Shown: piece after piece, positions 1-6,614 of the stretch
Numbering within the stretch: the first letter of the stretch is position 1
Layout: each line of letters opens with the position of its first letter
DNA from: an uncultured Bacteriovorax sp.
GTDB taxonomy: Bacteria > Bdellovibrionota > Bacteriovoracia > Bacteriovoracales > Bacteriovoracaceae
Length of the DNA: 9,000 bases
Assembly (NCBI GenBank): GCA_946482295.1
Contig: CAMLRB010000142.1
Coordinates: 1-9,000 of the forward strand
Direction: 5' to 3'
Program-made: the position numbers and the translations under genes
The notes under the pieces: model-generated
The model's database searches: none
What the model was told of the DNA's origin: nothing
The model's input: only the letters and a program-made list of their open reading frames with translations

Positions 1-1710
1 GATCGTCTGACATTTGATTCATCAAACCTCTCATGTTTGAACTTCCGCTCGCCGCTTGTGAATTCTGATTATAATGCTTTCGGTGATGCCGCTGATGATA
101 TTAATTTAAATGCTTACCAAGAAGAGTTCGCGAACTTCTGCCGTAACCATATTTTCAACAGCGGATGTATGCAAATTCCTTGGCCGCAACAGACTGGTTA
201 TGAAATAAAAGCGCCTTTTATTTATCAAACAACTACGCAATACTCGTCGGAAATTTCAATTCCATCAGCTTCTCTTACTGACGGTCGCGCTCGTTTGGAC
301 ACAACACCTATTACTGATCCAATTGAAACGAATGAAATTAATCAAAAATCCTATCCAGATGCTCCGTATCCACCAGAAGCATACTACTTCGTAGGAAGTG
401 GTACTTTTAAACCGGATTTAGAATTACCGGCCAACCAATCTTATAATTTCTTTACAAATAAAGATGATGATTATGGTGCGAGTATGTACCTTCCGGCCTA
501 CATTCCATTTGATCTTACGGAGTGGCTTGCTGGAACAAACACTTACAATATAAAAGTTTGGGTTCGTTATTACTACGATAATGGTTTCACTGATGCTTAC
601 GAAGCAACACCTGTTTTCAACAATGCCGCCTGTAACAGTATTATCGATTTCACGAGTACAACTGGTCAGCCAGTTGATCACCTGAAACCGCATGCGACTG
701 GTGGAGGGATTAATGAGGCCTTCTGTATCACGGCTTCGGCAAAAACATCGTTCCGTCCTGTTATATCGGTTAAGGCCTATACAGGTGCAGTTGGAACACG
801 TATTTGGAAATACGCCGGTGTTGTTATTGAATATAGTACTCTAGAATTTAATAAAGCTCAGAAAGTAGCAGTGCCAGGAACTCCATACTATTACCTCACA
901 AAACTAGGTCGTCTTGAACTCAATGGTATTCCGCAAATTACATACGATCCACTTTATTGCAGTAACAATCACGATAGTCTTGTTCCAGGAATTTTTAAAC
1001 CTACACTGACAACAAGAGCTCAATTTGAAGCGGTAACAAATTCTGGGACATACTCCACAGATACCAACGACATGTATGGCGATATTATTAACAATGACAG
1101 CATTGTCAATTATGGTAACGGCGCTAAAAAATTCGTCACACAAGATAAACTGGCCCTCTCGCCTATTTTCTCGAGCAAAGATTTTACTTGCTGTACTCCG
1201 TTAGGAAAAACTACGACATCAGCAGATAGATGTTGTTCAAACCACGCTAAAAACGTGAACGGTAAACTCACATGTAAACTTCCGACGGGCACGGACTTGA
1301 ACGTGTACTTTAATAAATTTGTTTCAAGTGAAGGTGTTGGTACAGATCAACCCGGCGGTGAAGGCCTAATCGTAAATGACGATGATGAAGATAAAATAGA
1401 CTTTATTGCTTTAACTGGAGAGCCTAAACTACGAGATTCGACTTTCGATAAACTAAAACTACTAGGTGAAGCGTATTGTGACAAAGGGACAGTAACAACA
1501 GGTGCGGCATTCGGAAAATTCCCTCCTGAGCCATTCGCTGGAGCGTATAATACACCTCCTGGAGGACTTCCAAATGGTTTAACCCTTGAGCAGACTTTCC
1601 CAATGAGTATTGTTGACTCAATCGTAGACTCTCAGGCCGATGACCCAACTGTCGGAAAGTTCCCATTCGATAACGGCTACCGCTGGAATCACCATTTCTA
1701 TTGTAAATAG
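1..1710 (+). CDS. Unrecognised large cysteine-rich protein, probably exported (5' end outside window)
   Basis: The reading frame is open from the first base of the window to a TAG stop, so this is the C-terminal part (569 residues) of a longer protein. The TTG at 37 could be mistaken for a start, but the 12 codons before it are also open and no ribosome binding site supports it. I do not recognise the family. The protein is rich in Asn, Thr, Tyr, Pro and Gly with few long hydrophobic runs, as in extracellular or surface proteins. It has about a dozen cysteines. Five form a CC-X12-CC-X12-C cluster encoded at about 1189-1275, followed by a stretch reading TDLNVYFNKFVSSEG. An acidic DDDED run is encoded near 1378-1392, and the protein ends in HHFYCK. 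No catalytic motif or membrane anchor is visible, and any signal peptide would be upstream. Export with disulfide bonds is an inference from composition. The next gene starts 58 bases downstream and is functionally unrelated. Confidence 0.75.
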   Translation, partial: DRLTFDSSNLSCLNFRSPLVNSDYNAFGDAADDINLNAYQEEFANFCRNHIFNSGCMQIPWPQQTGYEIKAPFIYQTTTQYSSEISIPSASLTDGRARLDTTPITDPIETNEINQKSYPDAPYPPEAYYFVGSGTFKPDLELPANQSYNFFTNKDDDYGASMYLPAYIPFDLTEWLAGTNTYNIKVWVRYYYDNGFTDAYEATPVFNNAACNSIIDFTSTTGQPVDHLKPHATGGGINEAFCITASAKTSFRPVISVKAYTGAVGTRIWKYAGVVIEYSTLEFNKAQKVAVPGTPYYYLTKLGRLELNGIPQITYDPLYCSNNHDSLVPGIFKPTLTTRAQFEAVTNSGTYSTDTNDMYGDIINNDSIVNYGNGAKKFVTQDKLALSPIFSSKDFTCCTPLGKTTTSADRCCSNHAKNVNGKLTCKLPTGTDLNVYFNKFVSSEGVGTDQPGGEGLIVNDDDEDKIDFIALTGEPKLRDSTFDKLKLLGEAYCDKGTVTTGAAFGKFPPEPFAGAYNTPPGGLPNGLTLEQTFPMSIVDSIVDSQADDPTVGKFPFDNGYRWNHHFYCK

Positions 1711-1713
1711 TAC

Positions 1714-1754
1714 TCAATTTTCAGATTGAAAGATTTCCAGCTTCTAAATTTGAT
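1714..1754 (+). promoter_or_regulatory. Possible weak promoter with a small inverted repeat upstream of znuA
   Basis: In the 58-base gap before znuA, TTGAAA (1726-1731) matches the -35 consensus at five of six positions. TTTGAT (1749-1754), 17 bases further, matches the -10 at four of six. A short perfect inverted repeat, TTTCA-GAT-TGAAA (1719-1731), overlaps the -35. A second one, TCAAT/ATTGA, is nested on the same spot (1714-1729). These could be an operator for a metal-responsive repressor or just a weak hairpin at the end of the previous transcript. The repeat does not resemble the usual Zur box. The call is tentative; the znu genes could also be read through from upstream. Confidence 0.25.
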
Positions 1755-1768
1755 GCTAGGTTAAGGCC

Positions 1769-2635
1769 ATGAAAAACCTCTATTTATGCGCCTTTTTAAC
1801 GGCCTTCATTACCTTAACTGTGTCACCACCCAAGGCCCTTGCCCAGGACCTCAAACTCGCCTGTTCGCATAACGAACTTTGCTTGATGGCCAAAACCGTT
1901 GCTTTAGAATTCAACGAAAAAATCAGCACTGAAACCTTAGTGACAATGAGTGGTGATCCCCATGAATTTGAACCGACGATTAATGAATTGAAAGCTTTAA
2001 TCTCAGCGCCTGTTCTCTTAATTGGACCCCATGAACTCAATCCTTGGATTAAAAAAGTTCAGTTTCAACGAGCTAAAAATAAAAATCTAGTGACGATTGC
2101 TCTGTCTCTTACGCCTGATCGTAAGGCCCTCTACGCCCATGGATCAAGTGAAGCATTCGCGCACTTTTGGCTTTATCCGAAAATTTATTGCGAAATGAAG
2201 AGTGAGTTGGCGCAAATACTTTTCAAGAAACCGTTGAAGGACAATAGCTGTGACCAAAAAGCAAAAGCATTGGAAGAAAAATTAAAAACAACACTTTCTA
2301 AAGTAACTTCTCCCATTGTTCTTACACATGATGCCCTCTGGCCGCTTCTTCAAACATATAAAACAAAAGAATTAACTATTGTGGCCATCAAAGGTTCAGG
2401 TCATCATGAAGAAGCAACTGCAGGTTCTGTGAAAAAACTCTACGCCGTTTTAAAATCACCAAGAGTCATTTGGTTGGAAGAAACTGGCATTCATGTGCCA
2501 GGCAATGTGACGGCGCTAAAGAGAAAGACAGACAGTACACTCACTCTTGATACCGCAAAATCATTTGCAGGAAATCTCTTCGGAACTGTCGAAAAATTAA
2601 ATGATGAACTGATAAGGTTAGGAACACTTAAATGA
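1769..2635 (+). CDS. znuA: Zinc/manganese ABC transporter, periplasmic metal-binding protein (ZnuA/TroA family)
   Basis: This 288-residue protein captures a divalent metal ion, most likely Zn2+, in the periplasm and delivers it to the permease encoded two genes downstream. Residues 1-25 form a Sec signal peptide with a hydrophobic core and an ALA cleavage site before Gln26; there is no lipobox at that cleavage site. The three metal-binding histidines of the cluster A-I family are visible in context: His65 in DPHEFEP, His132 in AHFWLYP and His187 in LTHDAL. A fourth acidic ligand is probably Asp255, but its alignment is uncertain. The histidine-rich loop found in many zinc-specific ZnuA proteins just before the second histidine is missing; only isolated histidines (His124, His212, His213) occur. 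Manganese or mixed specificity therefore cannot be excluded. The ATG is preceded by a modest AGG-type ribosome binding site. The stop overlaps the start of the ATPase gene by 4 bases (ATGA), so the two are translationally coupled. Confidence 0.88.
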   Translation: MKNLYLCAFLTAFITLTVSPPKALAQDLKLACSHNELCLMAKTVALEFNEKISTETLVTMSGDPHEFEPTINELKALISAPVLLIGPHELNPWIKKVQFQRAKNKNLVTIALSLTPDRKALYAHGSSEAFAHFWLYPKIYCEMKSELAQILFKKPLKDNSCDQKAKALEEKLKTTLSKVTSPIVLTHDALWPLLQTYKTKELTIVAIKGSGHHEEATAGSVKKLYAVLKSPRVIWLEETGIHVPGNVTALKRKTDSTLTLDTAKSFAGNLFGTVEKLNDELIRLGTLK

Positions 2636-3468
2636 CATCGGTCCTTTCGGCCAATAAGATTTCATACAGCTATGATCAGCGTACGCCGATTCTCACGGAT
2701 ATTTCTTTCAACCTTGAAAAGGGTCAGAGTCTTGGTGTTTTGGGTCCTAACGGCGGTGGAAAATCCACTTTAATGAAAATCATTGCCGGACTTTTAAAAC
2801 CTGATTCCGGATTCATTTCTTTCAATGAAAAACCAGTTACCGAATTCAAAAAATATCCCTATCATCTTTTTAGTTATGTTCCGCAAACGAGTGAACTCAA
2901 TACGACTCTTCCTGTGAAAGTTTCGGAGTACATGGATTTTTCTCTCTCACTCTATAAAAACAATTCTGAGCTAAAACTCGATTCAACATCTGTCGATCGA
3001 CTTTTGAAATTGGTAGGTATTGAACATAAAAAAAATGATCTTCTTTCAGAATTAAGCGGTGGTGAAAAACAACGCGTTCTTCTCGCACGAGCTTTAATTC
3101 AAAAGCCTCAGATTCTCTTGTTAGATGAGCCTACGAAAGGCCTCGATAGCAATGGACAAGATCAGCTGTTGGGTCTACTTGATAAAATTAAAGAAAACGA
3201 CCACACGTCAATTGTCATTGTTGACCACAACATCAATCAAATCATCAAAAACTGTAACAAAATTCTCTGTCTTAATCGTAGTTTGCACTGGCATGACCAT
3301 AGAGATTTTCTTACTAAAAATATTCTCGAAAATGTTTACCATTGTGAATTTGAGCATCTTCTCATTCATGAACACGGTGGAACTCATGCTCATGATCATG
3401 AATTCTGCCAACATGATCACGGTGAACAAAAAACAACTTCCCATCCTTTCATCAGGAGGAAGTCATAA
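2632..3468 (+). CDS. znuC: Zinc/manganese ABC transporter, ATPase subunit (ZnuC) with histidine-rich tail
   Basis: This cytoplasmic ATPase, 278 residues long, powers the metal importer. All nucleotide-binding motifs are present: Walker A GPNGGGKST (38-46), Q-loop Gln85 in YVPQ, signature LSGGEKQ (141-147), Walker B ILLLDEP (161-167), D-loop with LDS (171-173) and the switch His199 in VDHN. The LNRSLHW segment after the H-loop is typical of the ZnuC branch. From about residue 219 to the end there is a tail unusually rich in His, Asp and Glu (about 13 histidines, with runs such as HEHGGTHAHDHE and HDHGE). Such tails bind Zn2+ or Ni2+ and may store metal or sense its cytoplasmic level. Escherichia coli ZnuC has a shorter histidine patch near its C terminus, so the feature is an expansion rather than a novelty of principle. 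AGGA at 2620-2623 serves as ribosome binding site, and the start overlaps the znuA stop. Confidence 0.92.
   Translation: MTSVLSANKISYSYDQRTPILTDISFNLEKGQSLGVLGPNGGGKSTLMKIIAGLLKPDSGFISFNEKPVTEFKKYPYHLFSYVPQTSELNTTLPVKVSEYMDFSLSLYKNNSELKLDSTSVDRLLKLVGIEHKKNDLLSELSGGEKQRVLLARALIQKPQILLLDEPTKGLDSNGQDQLLGLLDKIKENDHTSIVIVDHNINQIIKNCNKILCLNRSLHWHDHRDFLTKNILENVYHCEFEHLLIHEHGGTHAHDHEFCQHDHGEQKTTSHPFIRRKS
3454..3460 (+). promoter_or_regulatory. Strong ribosome binding site of znuB
   Basis: AGGAGGA lies 7 bases before the znuB ATG, inside the last codons of znuC. It is the strongest Shine-Dalgarno sequence in the run and fixes the start that overlaps the znuC stop as TAATG. Confidence 0.85.
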
Positions 3469-4313
3469 TGTCTTTGTTAAACTCGCTTCAAGAATTTATT
3501 CAATATGATTTTTTGCTCTATGCGCTTTTGGGGACCATTCTTCTTTCTTTGACGTGTGGACTTATTTCCCCACTTATCATTGCACGGAAAAATGCATTCA
3601 TGGGAGCTGCCATTTCCCATTCAACCTTATTAGGATTGGCCGTCGCACTCAGCTTTTTTACTGCAAGTGAATCGCTGTTTGTTTTTCTGCTCACACTTAC
3701 GATCACTCTGCTTCTCACCCTGTTCCTCGCCCATTCTACCTTTAGACAAAAATTGCCCAACGACTCTCTGATTGGAATTTTTTATACGAGTACAATGGCC
3801 CTCGGAATCATTATTCATACTTTGTTTGCAAAAGAAAAAGGGGATCTCATGGGATTTCTTTTTGGTAATATCTTGTTGCTAACAAAAGATGATTTAATCC
3901 TATCTTTTATTCTTCTCGGGGTGACTTCTCTCATTATTCTCATTCCATTTAAGAAGTGGCTTTTCATTACTTTTGATGAAGAAACGGCCATCACCAGTGG
4001 AATTAAAGTCCCTCTTTTTCACTATGCTTTTTTTGTTATGCTCGCTTTTTTAATTGTAACCAGTATCAAGCTTGCAGGAACAATTTTAGTGGAAACATTG
4101 CTTTTAGTTCCTGGCTTTTTTGCTCTGTCTTTTGCCAAAAATAGCCGCCAAACCTTCATCTTCAGTACAATTTTTTCCGTCTTTTTTGCTGTTTTGGGAA
4201 TTGTCCTGGCCAATACCTGGGGACTTCCTTCCGGGGCCACGTTAGCGGTTGTTTTGTTTGTAGCACTCGTCCTATCCCTTTTACTGAAAAAAGTTTATAA
4301 TTGGCGTAAGTAA
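3468..4313 (+). CDS. znuB: Zinc/manganese ABC transporter, permease subunit (ZnuB)
   Basis: This integral inner-membrane protein of 281 residues forms the translocation channel of the metal importer and works as a dimer with ZnuC. About eight hydrophobic segments are visible, roughly at 14-38, 48-64, 68-90, 100-120, 142-160, 186-200, 204-249 (two) and 255-274. Family hallmarks of ABC-3 permeases are clear: CGLISPLIIARKNAFMG followed by AAISHSTLLG near residues 30-56, FLFGNIL at 130-136, the LAGTILVETLLLVPG segment at 202-216, and PSGATLAVV near the end. Length is normal for the family and nothing appears broken. The ATG overlaps the znuC TAA by one base. The next gene begins 19 bases downstream with no visible terminator between, so transcription probably continues into it. 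Confidence 0.93.
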   Translation: MSLLNSLQEFIQYDFLLYALLGTILLSLTCGLISPLIIARKNAFMGAAISHSTLLGLAVALSFFTASESLFVFLLTLTITLLLTLFLAHSTFRQKLPNDSLIGIFYTSTMALGIIIHTLFAKEKGDLMGFLFGNILLLTKDDLILSFILLGVTSLIILIPFKKWLFITFDEETAITSGIKVPLFHYAFFVMLAFLIVTSIKLAGTILVETLLLVPGFFALSFAKNSRQTFIFSTIFSVFFAVLGIVLANTWGLPSGATLAVVLFVALVLSLLLKKVYNWRK

Positions 4314-4332
4314 ACTTTTTTCGGAAATTAAA

Positions 4333-4818
4333 ATGAAAAATCTTAATGAACCAAGAACGGTGGCAGAAAGTGCAGTAGAAATGCGCTATCTCGTTATGCC
4401 AAACCACACTAATCCTCAGAATTCAATTTTCGGAGGAGTTGTTATGTCGTGGATTGACATGGCAGCAGCGATGGTGGCGGAGAGACATTCAAACCGTCCA
4501 GTCGTCACAGTTCACGTTGATGGTATAAGCTTCAAAGCGCCGATTAAAATCGGTGATCATGTGCTCATCAAAGCAAGTTTAAATTTTGTTGGGAAATCTT
4601 CCATGCTAGTTGGTGTGAAAGTTATAGCTGAAAACCCTTTCACGGGTATCACTCGCCATACGACAACTGCATATCTCGCCTTTGTTGCGTTAGATGACAT
4701 TGGAAGGCCCATTGAAATTCGAGGACTGATTCCTGAAACGGATGAGGAAAAAAGAAGATTCGCCAGCGGTAAGGCGCGCATCGAAGAGATGAAAACAAAA
4801 AAGATGAAAACGGTCTAA
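4333..4818 (+). CDS. Acyl-CoA thioesterase, YciA/BACH-like hotdog fold
   Basis: The product (161 residues) should hydrolyse acyl-CoA thioesters to free acid and CoA in the cytoplasm. The single hotdog domain covers about residues 12-130. It shows the family pattern: PNHTNPQNSIFGG at 23-35 with the catalytic-type Asn27, then WIDMAAAMVAE at 40-50 with Asp42 on the central helix, VTVHVDGISFKAPIKIGD at 58-75, and a KSSMLVGVKV strand. These match the YciA and brain acyl-CoA hydrolase group, which act as hexamers or trimers of dimers. The last 30 residues are charged (Lys, Glu, Arg) and probably a disordered or helical tail. A weak GGA precedes the start. Which chain length it prefers cannot be read from the sequence, so I give no symbol. 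It sits 19 bases after znuB and 2 bases before the next gene, in an apparent operon with no obvious metabolic link to metal transport. Confidence 0.85.
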   Translation: MKNLNEPRTVAESAVEMRYLVMPNHTNPQNSIFGGVVMSWIDMAAAMVAERHSNRPVVTVHVDGISFKAPIKIGDHVLIKASLNFVGKSSMLVGVKVIAENPFTGITRHTTTAYLAFVALDDIGRPIEIRGLIPETDEEKRRFASGKARIEEMKTKKMKTV

Positions 4819-4820
4819 TT

Positions 4821-5552
4821 ATGTTCTCAAAGGTTCTCTTAACATTCATCATATTGGCAGAATGTGCTTGGGGTGCACTTGAGTACTCTAAAATCGACTT
4901 CCCGGGATGCCCGGATAATTCTTTCTGCCAGAAAGAGACTGGAGCTATAAGAAAAAAATGGCTCGATGATATTGATCTTTTTTCAAAAGAAAAAATGTCT
5001 GCTGCTAAATTTAACAGCATCATTCAAAAAGAATATGGATTGCCAATTAGCGGATGGGCACAAGAAGAAGCGAGCATTAGTCCTCGTATCATCATGTGGG
5101 ATTCTCCCTGCAAACAACATCGTAAAGAATCGACTAAATTTTATATCAGTGAAATATTCAGAAAGAATTTGAAACCTGAAGAACTGAAATCACTTCCCAA
5201 TCTCTACTTTGCTAAGGCCATTGGTCTCGATGACAATAAAAAAATATATAGTGTAACAATTCCTCGTGGTGATGCTCCCTATTTTATCAAAGATGGTCAG
5301 TTATACTTTCTTCGCGAAGATGAAGGGAAATACTACGGGCTACTTATATCTAAGCAGGGCGATTTGAAAGTGGCCAAAGTCGAGACAATTTCTGAAACAC
5401 CAAAAGAAGGAATCTGTTTCAAAGAGCAAATTGATTATTTTTTGAGAGAGTCTCCGGCCCCTAACTTCTATCAAGGTTATTACTGCAAAGATGTTTGGGA
5501 TAAAGATGAAAAGAAATACAAGACACTACTCTTGGGTTGGAGTTGTAATTGA
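4821..5552 (+). CDS. Secreted small protein of unknown function with six mature cysteines
   Basis: I do not recognise this 243-residue protein. Its N terminus is a short signal peptide: Lys4, a hydrophobic stretch at 5-14, and a likely cleavage after AWG at residue 18. Cys15 lies in LAEC, which is not an acceptable lipobox because Glu precedes the Cys, so a soluble periplasmic or secreted protein is more likely than a lipoprotein. The mature part contains exactly six cysteines (30, 36, 97, 199, 222, 242), an even number consistent with three disulfide bonds after export. The rest is charged and aromatic-rich; the C-terminal half looks like beta structure, with alternating motifs such as GQLYFLRE and KYYGLLIS. 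No catalytic motif is seen. It begins 2 bases after the thioesterase stop, and its TGA overlaps the start of the nuclease-fold gene, so it is translated as part of the same run. Confidence 0.75.
   Translation: MFSKVLLTFIILAECAWGALEYSKIDFPGCPDNSFCQKETGAIRKKWLDDIDLFSKEKMSAAKFNSIIQKEYGLPISGWAQEEASISPRIIMWDSPCKQHRKESTKFYISEIFRKNLKPEELKSLPNLYFAKAIGLDDNKKIYSVTIPRGDAPYFIKDGQLYFLREDEGKYYGLLISKQGDLKVAKVETISETPKEGICFKEQIDYFLRESPAPNFYQGYYCKDVWDKDEKKYKTLLLGWSCN
5539..5551 (+). promoter_or_regulatory. Ribosome binding site and TTG start of the EEP-family gene
   Basis: GGAG (5539-5542) sits 6 bases before TTG (5549-5551). The codon just upstream in this frame is TAA (5546-5548), so no earlier start exists. 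The first in-frame ATG, at 5585, would remove the conserved first strand of the fold (LFNVENLF). TTG is therefore the supported start, overlapping the previous stop as TTGA. Confidence 0.8.
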
Positions 5553-6508
5553 GGCTGTGTCTCTTCAACGTTGAAAATCTTTTCATGCTCAATACTGGCC
5601 ATCGCGATGGCTTCAAAAAGCCTCAAGACAAAGTCGATTGGATTGGACGCACCCTGAGAGAAATTGATGCAGACATCATCATGCTCTGTGAAGTGGGAGG
5701 ACTTCAAAGTCTCGATCTCTTCAACCATAAACAACTACATAATAATTATTATTCGGCCTTGCTTCCAGGGAATTCGGACCGCGGAATTGAAATGGGTTAC
5801 CTCATACATAAAAGGTTTCCTTACTCGCACCAGCTCCTATCCCACAAAGATAAAAGCATCGATTTTAACTACCCCCACGAACTGAAATCCCACCTGGCCG
5901 AAACACAGAAATTAAGTCTCTTTCCTAGTGAACTTCCCCCTAAACAACTTAAGATTCATCGCTTTTCACGGGATATTTCAGAGCTCAGATTAATCAAAGA
6001 TCAGAAAGTTTCTATGATCATTTTTCTGGTTCACTTGAAATCGAAAATGGACAAGGATGGAATAGATTTTAATGGCTCATTAAGGCGCCAGGCAGAGCTC
6101 AAGGCCCTGGTTAATACCTACAATGAACGTCGCCAGGAAATGCCTCAGGTCCCGGTAATCGTCGCCGGAGATTTTAACGGGATGGCCCAACGAAATTCAT
6201 GTGAATCCGAATTCAGATATTTATACGAGAAAACGGATTTAGATGACGTCCTTGAGTTGATCGGCGAAGAAAGCGAACGCAGGCATACCTATTTCCACTT
6301 TAATCGGGAAAACGTCCGCGAAGCAAGCCAGCTCGACTACATTATGCTCCCAGCAGACCTTAAAGGGAGAATTAAAAAAGAAGAATCGGGCATTTATCTT
6401 TTTCGCGACCAACATGGTGTAGTGGTTCCCTACCCTCAGGATTCCTTCCAGCGCTACGCACTTCCCTCTGACCATTATCCTCTCGTTCTCACCCTAGAAA
6501 ATTTCTAA
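5549..6508 (+). CDS. Endonuclease/exonuclease/phosphatase (EEP) superfamily enzyme
   Basis: The 319-residue product belongs to the DNase I/exonuclease III/inositol-phosphatase fold, metal-dependent enzymes that cleave phosphodiester or phosphomonoester bonds. All expected active-site positions are present in order: Asn7 in LFNVENLF, the metal-binding Glu48 in MLCEVGG, Arg141 in FSRDI, His162 in LVHLKSK, Asp208 and Asn210 in VAGDFNG, Asp263 in QLDYIML and the Asp308-His309 pair in PSDHYP. It is thus very likely active. Compared with the compact nucleases of the family it has an extra charged stretch at roughly 95-140, between the YLIHKRF strand and the FSRD strand, which may shape the substrate site. 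No signal peptide is seen, so it probably acts in the cytoplasm. The substrate (DNA, RNA, lipid or nucleotide) cannot be decided from the motifs. It is the last gene of the run that begins at znuA; the following gap is 106 bases. Confidence 0.88.
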   Translation: MRLCLFNVENLFMLNTGHRDGFKKPQDKVDWIGRTLREIDADIIMLCEVGGLQSLDLFNHKQLHNNYYSALLPGNSDRGIEMGYLIHKRFPYSHQLLSHKDKSIDFNYPHELKSHLAETQKLSLFPSELPPKQLKIHRFSRDISELRLIKDQKVSMIIFLVHLKSKMDKDGIDFNGSLRRQAELKALVNTYNERRQEMPQVPVIVAGDFNGMAQRNSCESEFRYLYEKTDLDDVLELIGEESERRHTYFHFNRENVREASQLDYIMLPADLKGRIKKEESGIYLFRDQHGVVVPYPQDSFQRYALPSDHYPLVLTLENF

Positions 6509-6515
6509 TATCCAT

Positions 6516-6544
6516 TTGTTAATCCTCTTTTTATACGTTACATT
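6516..6544 (+). promoter_or_regulatory. Candidate speA promoter
   Basis: TTGTTA (6516-6521) and TACATT (6539-6544) are separated by 17 bases and each match the sigma-70 consensus at four of six positions. They lie in the 106-base T-rich gap after the EEP gene, which otherwise holds runs of T (6528-6532, 6562-6568) and the hairpin described separately. A promoter is expected here because the gap breaks the tight spacing seen upstream, but the match is weak. No stem followed by a T-run, as in an intrinsic terminator for the upstream genes, could be found. Confidence 0.3.
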
Positions 6545-6569
6545 TTGCCTTCATCTTTTAATTTTTTTC

Positions 6570-6601
6570 CAGTGCACAATCGCGACTTTCGCCTGTGCCT
6601 G
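6570..6601 (+). promoter_or_regulatory. Imperfect hairpin in the speA leader, next to the ribosome binding site
   Basis: The two arms pair in three blocks: CAG with CTG (6570-6572/6599-6601), GCACA with TGTGC (6574-6578/6594-6598) and GCGA with TCGC (6582-6585/6589-6592). Between them are a single-base bulge (T6573) and a 3-by-1 internal loop, and the apical loop is CTT. That makes 12 base pairs, mostly G-C rich, in an otherwise T-rich leader. It ends only two bases before the GAGGA ribosome binding site (6604-6608). It is not followed by a T-run on either strand, so it is not an intrinsic terminator. A role in translation control or mRNA stability is an inference. Confidence 0.5.
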
Positions 6602-6614
6602 ACGAGGACATGAA

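Noticed and set aside
37..1710. TTG at 37 as the true start of the first gene
   Set aside because: The frame is open to the first base of the window, no ribosome binding site precedes the TTG, and no signal peptide follows it, so the gene most likely starts upstream.
1714..1731. Intrinsic terminator after the first gene
   Set aside because: The inverted repeat has only about five A-T-rich pairs and no T-run follows it.
3208..3444. A minus-strand open frame opposite the histidine-rich tail of znuC
   Set aside because: It is a mirror of the repetitive CAT/GAT codons; it has no ribosome binding site and its product is only Met/Ile/Val-rich.
3125..3508. A + strand open frame of 127 codons overlapping znuC and znuB
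   Set aside because: It lies out of frame inside two genes with complete family motifs, and its product is low-complexity and unlike a real protein.
4855..4880. Lipoprotein signal at Cys15 of the secreted unknown protein
   Set aside because: Glu immediately before the cysteine does not fit the lipobox, while AWG at residue 18 is a reasonable signal peptidase I site.
6528..6568. T-runs after the EEP gene as a terminator
   Set aside because: No stem precedes either T-run; the only good hairpin lies downstream of them, so the required order is missing on the + strand.
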